The notes under the pieces: generated by a model
Databases searched by the model: none
Seen by the model: only the letters and a program-made list of their open reading frames with translations
Told to the model about the DNA's origin: nothing
Shown here: positions 1-7,745 of the stretch, piece by piece
How the letters are laid out: each line of letters begins with the position of its first letter
Numbering within the stretch: the stretch's first letter is position 1
Assembly (NCBI GenBank): GCA_009784945.1
Contig: WQXH01000013.1
Span: 1-45,538 of the forward strand
DNA: 45,538 nucleotides
Direction of reading: 5' to 3'
Source: Coriobacteriia bacterium
GTDB taxonomy: Bacteria > Actinomycetota > Coriobacteriia > Coriobacteriales > UBA8131
Program-made: the position numbers and the translations under genes

Positions 1-45
1 CTCAATTCTTAAGTCTCAATTCTCAAGTCTCAGGTCTCAATTCTC
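1..45. repeat. Short degenerate direct repeats after argB
   Basis: The motif CTCAATTCT occurs three times (about 1-9, 16-24 and 36-44), joined by AAGT/CAGGT-type links. It sits just after the argB stop codon, in the gap towards whatever follows in the arginine operon. No hairpin or protein was recognised in it. The repeat may continue beyond the window edge. Confidence 0.5.
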
Positions 46-1008
46 CTGGCTGTGCAGCTTGCTTGCAAGCTCACCGGCTGGGTACTCGGTAAAGTCATCG
101 GGCACTTCGTCTTCTTTGTCGGGCAAGATCATGGTGCCTACACCCTCATCGGTAAATATCTCCAGGAGCAGCGAATGCGGGAGCGTGCCATTTAGGATAT
201 GCGCACGTGCCACGCCGGCGCTGAGCGCCTGGGTGCAGGCTTGAATCTTGGGAATCATACCCTTTGAGAGGGTGTCATCTGCAAGCATGGCGCGAGCATC
301 ACTGAGATACATCTTGCCAATGAGCGTGCTTTTGTCATGAAAGTCTTTATAGAGACCGTCAACATCGGTAAGGAAGATGACCTTATGGGCACCTATGGTT
401 GCGGCAATTTCTCCCGCCATGATGTCGGCATTGACGTTGTAGAAGTTTCCGTCCACGCCCACTCCAACGCTGGCAATCACGGGGATGTAGTGAGCCTCAA
501 TCAAATCAACCAGTAAGGCTATATCAACCTTATCAACTACGCCCACAAGCCCCAGCTCTGGGCTGAGCTGTCTTGCTCTGACTATATGTCCGTCTGCGCC
601 GCTCAATCCTACGGCAAGGTGGCCGTGCTGATTAAGCTGTGCAACCAGCTCCTGATTAACTTTGCCAATGAGAGCCATCTTAACGATGTCCATAACCTCT
701 GGAGGTGTAACTCTCAGTCCATCTTTGAACTCCACAGGCAAGCCCAGCCTGGTACATAAATCAGAAATGTCATTGCCGCCGCCATGAACAATGATGGGAT
801 TGAGGCCTATTAACTTGAGCAAGACTATGTCGCTCATCACGTCAATTCTCAGTGCCTCGTCGGTCATGGCAGCACCACCGTACTTAACGACAACAGCCTT
901 GCCGGTGGATTCTTTAATCCAAGGCAGCGTCTCTATGAGCAGCTGTGCCGAGCCGTGTGCTTGTGCCCGCTCTGCCCTGGAGAGGGTTGATTCTTTTTGT
1001 AATTCCAT
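37..1008 (-). CDS. argB: Acetylglutamate kinase
   Basis: Phosphorylates N-acetyl-L-glutamate with ATP, the second step of arginine biosynthesis, in the cytoplasm. The 323-residue protein has the amino-acid kinase fold signatures: VVKYGGAAM near residues 39-47, the HGGG loop near 75-78, the NVNAD substrate-binding stretch in the second half, and a FLTDVDGLY segment. An acidic C-terminal tail of about 25 residues makes it slightly longer than many family members. The ATG at 1008 has AGGAG five bases upstream. It follows argJ on the same strand after an 80-base gap, as part of an argC-argJ-argB operon; argD would be expected further downstream, outside the window. Confidence 0.97.
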   Translation of the reverse strand: MELQKESTLSRAERAQAHGSAQLLIETLPWIKESTGKAVVVKYGGAAMTDEALRIDVMSDIVLLKLIGLNPIIVHGGGNDISDLCTRLGLPVEFKDGLRVTPPEVMDIVKMALIGKVNQELVAQLNQHGHLAVGLSGADGHIVRARQLSPELGLVGVVDKVDIALLVDLIEAHYIPVIASVGVGVDGNFYNVNADIMAGEIAATIGAHKVIFLTDVDGLYKDFHDKSTLIGKMYLSDARAMLADDTLSKGMIPKIQACTQALSAGVARAHILNGTLPHSLLLEIFTDEGVGTMILPDKEDEVPDDFTEYPAGELASKLHSQEN

Positions 1009-1063
1009 ATGTGCTCCTGTTGCTTTTCTTCTTGGCGCTTAGCGGTAACTTAACAGCGGCTTT

Positions 1064-1080
1064 GCAGGTGGTGCACCTGC
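1064..1080 (-). other. Small hairpin between argJ and argB
   Basis: GCAGGTG and CACCTGC form a perfect 7-bp stem with a 3-base loop, nine bases after the argJ stop codon. There is no T-tract, so it is not a classic terminator. It may protect or pause the argCJB transcript; that role is inference. Confidence 0.45.
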
Positions 1081-1088
1081 TGTATCCG

Positions 1089-2366
1089 CTAGGTCCGGTA
1101 ATCTCCATTGATTGCTACATACTCCTTGGTGAGGTCGCACGTCCATATACGTGTGCTCGCCTGACCTGCTCCCAAGTCTATGGCAATAAACACCTCATCG
1201 CGCTCTTTGAAGCGCTTGCTAGCCTCTTCTTCTGAAAACTCAACGATGGAGCCCTGAGTAAATACTTCTAGTTCCATAATTGAGATGCTCACTTCTTCTT
1301 GGTTGAATGCTGCTCTTGCCTTGCCGGCCGCCATAGCTATCCGACCCCAGTTGGCATCGTGACCAGCGATGGCCGTTTTAACCAGAGGAGAGTCGGCCAC
1401 TGCCCGCGCTACTGCATCGGCATCTTCGTCTGAAGCAGCTCCCGTCACCTCAACGACAATGACCTTGGTTGCACCCTCTCCATCACGGGCTATCTCGTAG
1501 GTCAGCTCGCAGCAGACCTGGGCAAGCGCTGTTTCGAAGGCTTCGTGCGCCAGGCTGCCTGGCTCAAGCGGCTGCCTGTTGGCTGCTCCCGTGGCAATAA
1601 GAAAGGCACAGTCATTGGTAGAAGTGTCCGAGTCTATAGTGACCTTATTGAAACTCTGATTGACAGCTTTTTTGAGGGCTTGATCCAGCACAGCTTGCTC
1701 GATGCAGGCATCGGTGGCGAGTGTCGCTATCATCGTAGCCATGTGAGGGGCTATCATACCCGAGCCCTTTGCCATGCCACCAACGGTATAGGTAGTTTCT
1801 GAGCCATCTTGGTCTTTTGCAACAAAGCTGCGCGCAGCGAGCTTGGGGTAGGTGTCGGTTGTCATGATGGCCTCGGCCACGGCTACCCCCGCTCCTTCAT
1901 TTTTTCCTGTGTCGTCGCTCAGCTCGACAAGAGCCTGGTGGAGCCCTTTGCTAAACACACCGGGAGAGATCTGAGCACCTATCACACCGGTAGAGGCCGC
2001 CAAAATCTCTTCTGGGCTGCACTTGAGTTCTGCGGCCATTGCCTGACACACCTCCAGGGCGGTTTTCATACCCTGCTCTCCTGTGGCGGCGTTAGCCTTG
2101 CCCGAGTTGATAATCAGCGCTCTAAAGCCCTTACCCTCAGCCTGGCAATCAAGATGCCTCCTGCTGAGCTTGACTGGCGGAGCAGCAAAGTTGCTTTGTG
2201 TAAAGACTCCTGCTGCCGTGCTGCCCCGTGGCCCAATAATAACTGCCAAATCGAGCTTCTCAGGATTCTTGCGAAATCCTGCTGAGACTGCCGCCAGCCT
2301 GAGTCCTTTAACCGCTCCAAGGCCGCCTTTGATTACTTGTATATGGTGAGCTGAAGTGCTTTTCAT
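1089..2366 (-). CDS. argJ: Bifunctional glutamate N-acetyltransferase / amino-acid acetyltransferase (ornithine acetyltransferase)
   Basis: Moves the acetyl group from N-acetylornithine to glutamate, closing the cyclic arginine pathway; bifunctional members also use acetyl-CoA. The protein (about 425 residues) carries the self-cleavage site IAPHMATMIAT, whose Thr (about residue 211) is the family's nucleophile after autoproteolysis into alpha and beta chains. The SGKANAATG segment near 88-96 is also typical. Two nearby ATGs (2381 and 2366) are possible. I chose 2366, which has a GAGAAA-like site before it and puts the family N-terminus first. The start lies just after the argC stop, so translation is probably coupled. 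Whether it is mono- or bifunctional cannot be read from sequence; argA was not seen. Confidence 0.95.
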   Translation of the reverse strand: MKSTSAHHIQVIKGGLGAVKGLRLAAVSAGFRKNPEKLDLAVIIGPRGSTAAGVFTQSNFAAPPVKLSRRHLDCQAEGKGFRALIINSGKANAATGEQGMKTALEVCQAMAAELKCSPEEILAASTGVIGAQISPGVFSKGLHQALVELSDDTGKNEGAGVAVAEAIMTTDTYPKLAARSFVAKDQDGSETTYTVGGMAKGSGMIAPHMATMIATLATDACIEQAVLDQALKKAVNQSFNKVTIDSDTSTNDCAFLIATGAANRQPLEPGSLAHEAFETALAQVCCELTYEIARDGEGATKVIVVEVTGAASDEDADAVARAVADSPLVKTAIAGHDANWGRIAMAAGKARAAFNQEEVSISIMELEVFTQGSIVEFSEEEASKRFKERDEVFIAIDLGAGQASTRIWTCDLTKEYVAINGDYRT

Positions 2367-2382
2367 TGGTTTCTCTTTCATT

Positions 2383-3459
2383 CTACAGTGCCAATCCTGC
2401 CGTTTCATCAAGGCCAAACAGTATATTGGCGCATTGCACGGCCTGTGCAGCTGCGCCCTTGCCAAGGTTGTCAATGGCGCATGAAGCCACCACCATATTG
2501 GTGGAACTGTCATAGGCAACGCCCACCTGGGCGTGGTTGCCATACGCAACACTGCTGCTCTTGGGCATGGTTTGTGCAGGCAGCACTTGCACGAAAGGCT
2601 CCTCGGCATACCTCTTTTCATAGAGTTGTTGCATACCCTCGGCAGTAGCAGTTTGTGACGCATCCTTACTGAGCGGTATTGCTACGGTAGACACCATGCC
2701 TCTGCTGAGAGGAGCAAGGTGAGGCGTAAATTGCACAGCCACCTTTCTCTTGGCCAGGCCGCTGAGCGTTTGCGCTATTTCTGGGGTATGCCGATGGGTG
2801 GTGGCACCATAGGCATTGAGGTTTTCGTTGGCCGTACAGAAGTGCGTAGTTTCGCTTGGGGTTTTGCCTGCACCAGAAACACCGCTTATGGCATTGATGA
2901 CAATGGTGCTCTCGGAATCTGCAAAACCAGCCTCTATTACCGGCAGTGCAGCCAGTACCGAGGCAGTTGGGTAACATCCAGGATTGGCCACGAGCACCGC
3001 TTCTTGCCCGGCTGCCCTGAGGGCTGCCTGCTCTTGCAGCGCGCTTCTGAAGACTTCTGGCAGGCCATAAACAGCCTTGGCCAGCAGCTCGGGAGCCGTA
3101 TGGCTCAAGCCATACCATGACTCGTAAACAGCCGGCTCATGAAGCCTGAAGTCTGCGCTGAGGTCTACGATGCTCACACCCTGTTTGAGTAAAGGGGGAG
3201 CTATCTTCATGGCGGCAGTGTGCGGAACGGCCAAAAAGACCAGGTCGTAGTGCCTTCCTGCGTTATCTAAAACCGCCTCGTGTGAGCAAAAGCTCAATTC
3301 TGTGCGACCTGCAAAGTAGGGGTAGACGCTGGCCAGGGGTTTATCAGCATCATTATTTGAACTGATTGCACTCAAAGAGAAGACAGGGTGTGCCAAAAGC
3401 AAGCGAACTGCTTCTGCACCCGTAAACCCTGCAGCACCAATTACAGCAACCTTATACAC
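2383..3459 (-). CDS. argC: N-acetyl-gamma-glutamyl-phosphate reductase
   Basis: NADPH-dependent reduction of N-acetylglutamyl phosphate to the semialdehyde, third step of arginine synthesis. The N-terminus shows the Rossmann motif VAVIGAAGFTGAE, and the active-site cysteine lies in VANPGCYPTAS (about residue 162). The frame is open from a TTG at 3468, only two bases after AAGGAG. The GTG at 3459 has an 11-base gap and is the better start, giving about 358 residues. First gene of the arg operon, behind a strong promoter and an ArgR-type box. Confidence 0.96.
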   Translation of the reverse strand: MYKVAVIGAAGFTGAEAVRLLLAHPVFSLSAISSNNDADKPLASVYPYFAGRTELSFCSHEAVLDNAGRHYDLVFLAVPHTAAMKIAPPLLKQGVSIVDLSADFRLHEPAVYESWYGLSHTAPELLAKAVYGLPEVFRSALQEQAALRAAGQEAVLVANPGCYPTASVLAALPVIEAGFADSESTIVINAISGVSGAGKTPSETTHFCTANENLNAYGATTHRHTPEIAQTLSGLAKRKVAVQFTPHLAPLSRGMVSTVAIPLSKDASQTATAEGMQQLYEKRYAEEPFVQVLPAQTMPKSSSVAYGNHAQVGVAYDSSTNMVVASCAIDNLGKGAAAQAVQCANILFGLDETAGLAL

Positions 3460-3505
3460 GGCAATCAAATCTCCTTACGTTAGTTGCAGTACATTAATGT
3501 GTACC

Positions 3506-3534
3506 AGAATAGCCCTAGTTGCTTCTTCTGTCAA
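3506..3534 (-). promoter_or_regulatory. Sigma-70-type promoter of the argCJB operon
   Basis: Read on the minus strand, TTGACA (3534-3529) is followed by exactly 17 bases and TATTCT (3511-3506). The same -35, spacing and -10 are seen before dnaK. A near-palindrome at 3489-3504, with core ACATTAATGT, lies at the expected transcription start and could be an extra operator. Confidence 0.75.
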
Positions 3535-3542
3535 ATATTTTC

Positions 3543-3589
3543 TGCATTATATTCAGTATTTTTATGTTTCCTATGAGTATTTATTCACT
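3543..3589 (-). promoter_or_regulatory. ArgR/AhrC-type ARG box with a second half-site
   Basis: The 18 bases 3572-3589, read on the minus strand, match the ARG-box consensus (TGAAT, four A/T, ATTCA) with one mismatch: TGAATAAATACTCA. A weaker TGAATATAATGCA lies at about 3543-3555. Tandem ARG boxes are normal for hexameric ArgR. Here they sit upstream of the -35, about 45-80 bases from the promoter core. No argR gene is in the window. Confidence 0.6.
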
Positions 3590-3624
3590 CACTTGTGGCA
3601 GATGGTTTTGCGATTGCGGACTTT

Positions 3625-4095
3625 TTAAGCCTGGGGGTAATCGCCTTTTGGCAGTCGCCATGCTTCTGCTTCATGAATCTTGGCAACACGTCGTTCGTGG
3701 CGACCTTGAGCAAAAGCAGTTGTGAGAAAAGCGAGGACAATTTCCTTGTTTGTGGCAGGATCAACAAAGCGTCCGCTGAGGGTTACAACATTGGCATCAT
3801 TATGCTCACGAGCCAAGGTGGCAAACTCCACGCTTGTTACGTTGGCAGCTCTTATGCCCGCTACCTTATTGGCTGTTATGGCCATGCCCAAGCCAGTGCC
3901 GCAAACCAACACACCCTTCTCTGCTGCTCCTTGAGCCACTGCTTGAGCTACCAGCAAGGCAAAATCTGGGTAGTCTACCGACCCATCATCCGCAGGCCCC
4001 AGGTCTAGCACCTCATGACCCGCCTCTTTGAGATAGGCAACTATCTCCTGCTTTTGTTCAAAGCCTCCATGGTCTGAGGCTACTGCAACTTTCAT
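3625..4095 (-). CDS. rpiB: Ribose-5-phosphate isomerase B
   Basis: Interconverts ribose 5-phosphate and ribulose 5-phosphate in the pentose phosphate pathway. The 156-residue protein begins KVAVASDHGGFE and holds the catalytic-cysteine motif VLVCGTGLGMAITANK, with Cys65 at the usual RpiB position, plus the later EHNDANV stretch. The frame is open upstream to 4161, but the start at 4095 gives the standard N-terminus and has a purine-rich AAAGGGCGGAG before it. It follows tsaC on the same strand after 67 bases. Confidence 0.93.
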   Translation of the reverse strand: MKVAVASDHGGFEQKQEIVAYLKEAGHEVLDLGPADDGSVDYPDFALLVAQAVAQGAAEKGVLVCGTGLGMAITANKVAGIRAANVTSVEFATLAREHNDANVVTLSGRFVDPATNKEIVLAFLTTAFAQGRHERRVAKIHEAEAWRLPKGDYPQA

Positions 4096-4162
4096 CTCCG
4101 CCCTTTCTCTTCTTGAACAAACATTGTTTTTGTTGACTGTTGAGACCTCGTCATTGTTCATC

Positions 4163-4774
4163 TTATATGACTATTGGCCCTGGTCTCAAGACTACCGGCT
4201 TTTCTCCCAAACAGGACACCACGGTAGAGGCAATGCCGCCCGTTAGGCTGCCGCCATCAACAACCAGAGCAACCCGCAAAGCAACCAGTGGATCCAGCTC
4301 GTCAAACGTCCTTGCAGGAGCCTTGCCCGACAGGTTTGCGCTACTGCACGCGAGCGGAGTCTTTGCCGCCTCCAGCAAGGCCAAGGCAATAGCGTGCGCG
4401 GGCACACGCAGCGCCACGCTGCCGTCCTCAGCCGTAAAGCTCTTGGGTATCTCCTCGCTTGCGCGCACTACCAAGGTCAAGGCTCCTGGCCAATGCTTTG
4501 CAGCCATTTCAAATGCATAGGATGGAAGCTCACTGCCGTAGCGCTCCAGGTCTTTAACGCTCGCTATGAGCAAGGGGATATTCTTTTCTTCTGGCCTTTC
4601 CTTAACCCTCTTGAGCAGCTCAGGACTTGCCTCAGGAGTAACGAGCTGGGCAATGCCGTACACCGTATCGGTGGGAACTACCACTGCCTCACCTTGAGCA
4701 AGCATATGCACAGCCTGCCCAATAAGCTTTGGCTCAGGCGTTGTGGGATCAATGGCAAGAACTGGCGTATTCAT
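4163..4774 (-). CDS. tsaC: L-threonylcarbamoyladenylate synthase (YrdC/Sua5 family)
   Basis: Makes threonylcarbamoyl-AMP from threonine, bicarbonate and ATP, the first step of the t6A37 tRNA modification. The protein (about 203 residues) is a single YrdC domain: VVPTDTVYGIA near the N-terminus, the KxR segment around KRVKERPEEKNIPLL, and CSSANLSGKAPA. It lacks the C-terminal Sua5 domain, so it is the short TsaC type. The ATG at 4774 was chosen because the upstream extension to 4825 is basic and family-unlike. AGGAGG lies 12 bases upstream, a rather long spacing. Confidence 0.92.
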   Translation of the reverse strand: MNTPVLAIDPTTPEPKLIGQAVHMLAQGEAVVVPTDTVYGIAQLVTPEASPELLKRVKERPEEKNIPLLIASVKDLERYGSELPSYAFEMAAKHWPGALTLVVRASEEIPKSFTAEDGSVALRVPAHAIALALLEAAKTPLACSSANLSGKAPARTFDELDPLVALRVALVVDGGSLTGGIASTVVSCLGEKPVVLRPGPIVI

Positions 4775-4893
4775 CGTGGTATGTTTCCTCCTGACAGCTC
4801 GCTTGTTAAGCTTGCCTTTGCCCACCCATTTTAACAGAGGGGGTTGCGCTCACACTTGCTCAAACGATGACGCTAAAACGATGTTTGTTGCAC

Positions 4894-4936
4894 GCAAAAC
4901 CAGACCTCTCAAACTCCTTGATCGGTCTGGTTTTGC
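4894..4936 (-). terminator. Terminator-like inverted repeat after the secreted HExxH gene
   Basis: A perfect 13-bp inverted repeat (GCAAAACCAGACC at 4894-4906, GGTCTGGTTTTGC at 4924-4936) with a 17-base loop. The A/T-rich outer ends could terminate transcripts on either strand. It sits about 40 bases after the stop codon of the gene at 4979-5851 and before tsaC. Confidence 0.65.
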
Positions 4937-4978
4937 TCGCTAGCATGCCGTTGCTGAGGTGGTAGTTTCTATTACTCT

Positions 4979-5851
4979 CTAAGGCGCGTTGATGCTCTTA
5001 AGGAATTTTTGATGATTGGGGATGCTGGGCAACATTTTCTTGAACAACTCCAGCTCAAGCTGGCCAGCAAATAACCAGGCGTCATACTCCAGAGGTAGCT
5101 CAAACATGTCTTTAATGCCTGCGCCGTTTGAAAAGTCAACAACCAGAGCGCCCTCTTCGATCTTTTCTGCCCACAATGACTTAGTATCTGGCAAAACATC
5201 AGGGTGCCGTGGGGTAAAAGTAGGGCTCACTTCATATGTCGAGAGGAGTTCTTTGGTGTCCTTGTCGATGATGTTGACAATGGCTCCATCCTCATGTTCT
5301 TCGATGATCTGTTGATCCAGGTGATCATAGTACACCTCAAATTGATAGGCATGCCTGAGCTCATGCACGATAGCCGAGGCAGTGATTTCCCAGTCATTTT
5401 GCTTCATGACCTTTGGGTAGAGGTGGACGCTGAAGTCACCTGTACAGAATTCTGCCAGGTAGCCCTTGGGGCTGTCTTCGATAGCTACCACAACCTTGCT
5501 TACCATGCGCACTCCCATTATTTGAGCTACTTCATGTGCATACTGCAGAGCCAGCTCTTTGCGGCCTATGCTGTTGCGCACTTTCCAAACTTCCTCTGAA
5601 AACTGAGGACGGCTCAGCAAAGCTTGAATTTGCTCTTGTTTGGATATGTCTTGCAGCGACAAGAGGTATGGATTGCCTTGTCCTGCAAGAGAGTTGCCAT
5701 CGAGTGTATGACTGGCACCAACAGCGGAGTTGTTGAACTGTGGAACTCCGGTTTCTGAGAGATCAATCGTAAGGGCGCTTGCCGGTAAAGCCAGTGTAAA
5801 AAGCAGTACAACAGAGATGATGGGTGCTAATGTATTTTTGAGGTTCTTCAT
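4979..5851 (-). CDS. Secreted protein with an HExxH (HELRH) zinc-peptidase-like motif
   Basis: Not assigned to a named family. The 290-residue protein has a clear signal peptide: K at positions 2 and 5, a hydrophobic stretch at about 9-22, and a likely cleavage after ASA near residue 26. The mature part contains AIVHELRHAYQFEVYYD (His163, Glu164, His167), the layout of a metallopeptidase active-site helix. LEYDAWLFAGQ (Glu255, Asp257) lies about 90 residues later and could supply a third metal ligand, as in gluzincins. That would make it an exported zinc peptidase; the substrate is unknown. Only one cysteine is visible in the mature chain. It is monocistronic, with a terminator-like repeat behind it and AAGGA about ten bases before the ATG. 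Confidence 0.7.
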   Translation of the reverse strand: MKNLKNTLAPIISVVLLFTLALPASALTIDLSETGVPQFNNSAVGASHTLDGNSLAGQGNPYLLSLQDISKQEQIQALLSRPQFSEEVWKVRNSIGRKELALQYAHEVAQIMGVRMVSKVVVAIEDSPKGYLAEFCTGDFSVHLYPKVMKQNDWEITASAIVHELRHAYQFEVYYDHLDQQIIEEHEDGAIVNIIDKDTKELLSTYEVSPTFTPRHPDVLPDTKSLWAEKIEEGALVVDFSNGAGIKDMFELPLEYDAWLFAGQLELELFKKMLPSIPNHQKFLKSINAP

Positions 5852-6190
5852 TGAGATCTTGTCCTTCTTCTGTAGTCCATGTTTGCCTATTTTTTGCCTA
5901 TTCTTTTGCTTTTCATGGATTAAAGAGCCCCAATGAAGGGTATTTGTTTCCTCTGGTTGCAGAATATTTTATTTCTTCACATAATCTTCACAATTGCCCC
6001 TCGTTCTACAGTAGGCACTGGGAGAGCGAGCGTCTTTTGGATGCTCTCACTGCTCACACTCTGTCCGTCATTGCGGCCTCCGAGCCGCAATCTAACCAAA
6101 ATGCGTCTCAGATTGCGGGTCAAGCCCGCAATGACGAATTGGGTCTGATCAGTAACGTTATGCTCGATTAGCTAAGAGAGCCTGGGTAAA
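5852..6190. other. Non-coding stretch between the secreted-protein gene and higBA
   Basis: About 340 bases without a convincing gene. The part next to the secreted-protein gene is T-rich and should hold its promoter. The rest is occupied by one copy of a palindromic dispersed repeat (6064-6156). ORFs crossing it translate the repeat and look meaningless. Confidence 0.6.
6064..6156 (+). repeat. Palindromic dispersed repeat, copy 1
   Basis: A 93-bp element made of two hairpins: CGTCATTGCGGCCTC...GCCGCAATCT and AGATTGCGGGTCAAGCCCGCAATGACG. The outer ends (CGTCATTGCGG and CCGCAATGACG) are also complementary. A nearly identical copy lies in inverted orientation at 28830-28922, with one substitution and one indel. 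Homology may extend to ATTAGCTAA further right. It resembles a REP/MITE-like element; no transposase is nearby. Confidence 0.85.
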
Positions 6191-6233
6191 CGGTTGACTA
6201 ATACTACTGTTGTGCAGTAGTATTAGTCAACCG
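6191..6233 (+). promoter_or_regulatory. Perfect 19-bp inverted repeat overlapping the higBA promoter
   Basis: CGGTTGACTAATACTACTG (6191-6209) is repeated in inverted form at 6215-6233 around a 5-base centre. It contains TTGACT (6194-6199) and, 18 bases later, TAGTAT (6218-6223). The probable -35 and -10 therefore lie inside the palindrome, and the same hexamers read on both strands. It ends 21 bases before the higB ATG. The likely role is an operator for autorepression by HigA or HigBA; a terminator is less likely because no T-tract follows. Confidence 0.7.
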
Positions 6234-6254
6234 CAGAGATACTGTGGGAGCTGC

Positions 6255-6539
6255 ATGAAGTTTAAGGACAAAGATATTGAAGCTTTTTGGGATGATCCTG
6301 CAGTAGCTGTTCCATTGCGAGTGCAGCCAGAATTGAGAAAGGCTCTGTATCGCAAGTTGCAAATGCTAGAGGCTGCCCATCAACTAAAGGATTTGAGAGT
6401 CCCCCCTGGGAACCACTTGGAGAAGCTCAGTGGCAGCAGAAAAGGTCAATTTAGTATAAGGGTTAACAAGCAATGGAGGCTGTGTTTTACATGGACTAAC
6501 GGCAAGGCTGAAGAGGTTGAATTCAATGACTACCACTAG
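6255..6539 (+). CDS. higB: HigB-type toxin (RelE/ParE superfamily mRNA interferase)
   Basis: Small toxin expected to cut ribosome-bound mRNA. The 94 residues begin MKFKDKDIEAFWDD and contain PPGNHLEKLSGSRKGQFSIRVN followed by KQWRLCFTW and a C-terminal VEFNDYH, the standard HigB ending. Length matches the family (about 92). The ATG at 6255 is preceded four bases away by GGGAG; the open frame upstream runs back into the palindrome and is not used. The antitoxin gene overlaps its 3' end by 14 bases, in the reversed toxin-first order typical of hig loci. Confidence 0.9.
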   Translation: MKFKDKDIEAFWDDPAVAVPLRVQPELRKALYRKLQMLEAAHQLKDLRVPPGNHLEKLSGSRKGQFSIRVNKQWRLCFTWTNGKAEEVEFNDYH

Positions 6540-6819
6540 TATCTATATATCAACGCCGGGAGAGATTCTTAAGGAAGAGTTCCTGAGTCCACTGGGTATC
6601 AGTCAGTATAAGTTGGCTAAGGCCATAGGAAAGCCGCAGTCAGCAGTTTCTGAGATTGTGCGTGGCCAAAGATCTATCACAGCAGAAATGGCCATATTAC
6701 TCAGCGAGGCTCTTGGCACCACTCCGCAGTTTTGGATGAATCTTGAGGCAAACTATCAAATAAAGACTTGCAAAAGAAAGAGTCATACAAAGGTGATTCC
6801 GCTACACCGAGAGGCGTAG
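6526..6819 (+). CDS. higA: HigA-type antitoxin (XRE-family HTH)
   Basis: DNA-binding antitoxin of the pair. The 97-residue protein starts PGEILKEEFLSPLGISQYKL and has the helix-turn-helix AKAIGKPQSAVSEIVRGQRSITAEMAILLSEALGTTPQFWMNLE, the canonical HigA core. The ATG at 6526 overlaps the end of higB, implying coupled translation. A TTG at 6517 in frame is possible but less likely. Expected to repress through the palindrome at 6191-6233. The C-terminus is basic. Confidence 0.9.
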   Translation: MTTTSIYISTPGEILKEEFLSPLGISQYKLAKAIGKPQSAVSEIVRGQRSITAEMAILLSEALGTTPQFWMNLEANYQIKTCKRKSHTKVIPLHREA

Positions 6820-6864
6820 AGCAGGCTGGCGACAACCAGGGCAGTCAGGACAGTCAGGACAGCG

Positions 6865-7745
6865 TCACGCTTTAAACGCGGTGAGGAAGCGGTTGCGCTG
6901 GGTGAGGTCTTGGTGTATTTGAATGCACTCAAAGGGCAGGGTGCACAGGTGCTTGGCAGCTTCCTCAAGGGTGTTTTCGTGTAGCTCAACCGCCAGGAGG
7001 CCACCTGATTTGAGCAAAACTGCGGCTTGCTCGGTGAGTCGCCTCAAAACCTCGAGACCGTCTACTCCCCCATCCAAGGCTAATCTGCTTTCGTGGCTGA
7101 GTATCTCCTTGGGGAGCTCGAGGTATTCAGCAGTGGGGATGTAGGGTGGGTTGGGACGACTACGTCAAAGTAACCGTGGTGGTCATCGTTGGCTATAAAG
7201 GAGCTTGCCAGGTCGTCTTTACTGAGCTTGAAGCGCCCGCAACTGTCAAGATCAAGTTCTCTGGCGTTTAGGCCAGCGAGCACTATTGCTGCGTCATCAA
7301 TATCGGTGGCAGAAACCTGGCACGTGGGCAGTTCATGAAGCAGCGAGAGCGCAATGGCTCCTGTGCCGGTGCCTATTTCAAGACAGGTGCAGGGGTCTGT
7401 CGTTGCTGCCACCTGCTTTATCACCAGGTCAACCAAGAGCTCTGTCTCCGGTCGAGGAATGAGCACAGGAGGGCGCACCTCAAGCTCCAGATGCCTGAAG
7501 CCTGTGCGGCCAATGATGTATTGAAGGGGCTCACCCTCGAGCCTGCGTTGAATGGACTCTCTGAGAATAGTACGCTCATCATCGCTGAGCGGCTTGTCAA
7601 AGTGAGCATAGAGTTCTATGCGCGTAAGCCCTGTAGCGTGGGCAGCCAGCATCTGCGCTGCCAGACGCGGATTCTCCTCACCCTCACGAGCCAACCGCTG
7701 CTCAGTCCAGGTAAGAGCTTCAAGTATCGCCCACTGCTTGGTCAA
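6865..7745 (-). pseudogene. prmC: Release-factor glutamine methyltransferase, frameshifted at the NPPY motif
   Basis: PrmC methylates the glutamine of the GGQ motif in release factors and normally sits next to prfA, as here. The first part (7745 to about 7155) has the N-terminal helical domain, RTGFRHLELEVRPPVLIPRPETE, and the SAM motif CLEIGTGTGAIALSLL. Right after FDVVV the frame goes wrong. The other frame continues with NPPYIPTAEYLELPKEI, SRLALDGGVDGLEVLRRL and ends at 6865. One missing base at about 7153-7155 (beside GGGTTGGG) explains it. This removes the catalytic NPPY tetrapeptide from the main frame. The start is a TTG directly after the prfA stop. A sequencing error is as likely as a true lesion. 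Confidence 0.88.

Noticed and set aside
3519-4008. Plus-strand ORFs opposite rpiB and in the argC promoter
   Set aside because: They overlap a conserved gene and the ARG box and promoter, with no ribosome sites or family features.
6820-6864. Nine-base tandem repeat (CAGTCAGGA twice) after higA
   Set aside because: Only two short units between convergent genes; too little to assign a role.
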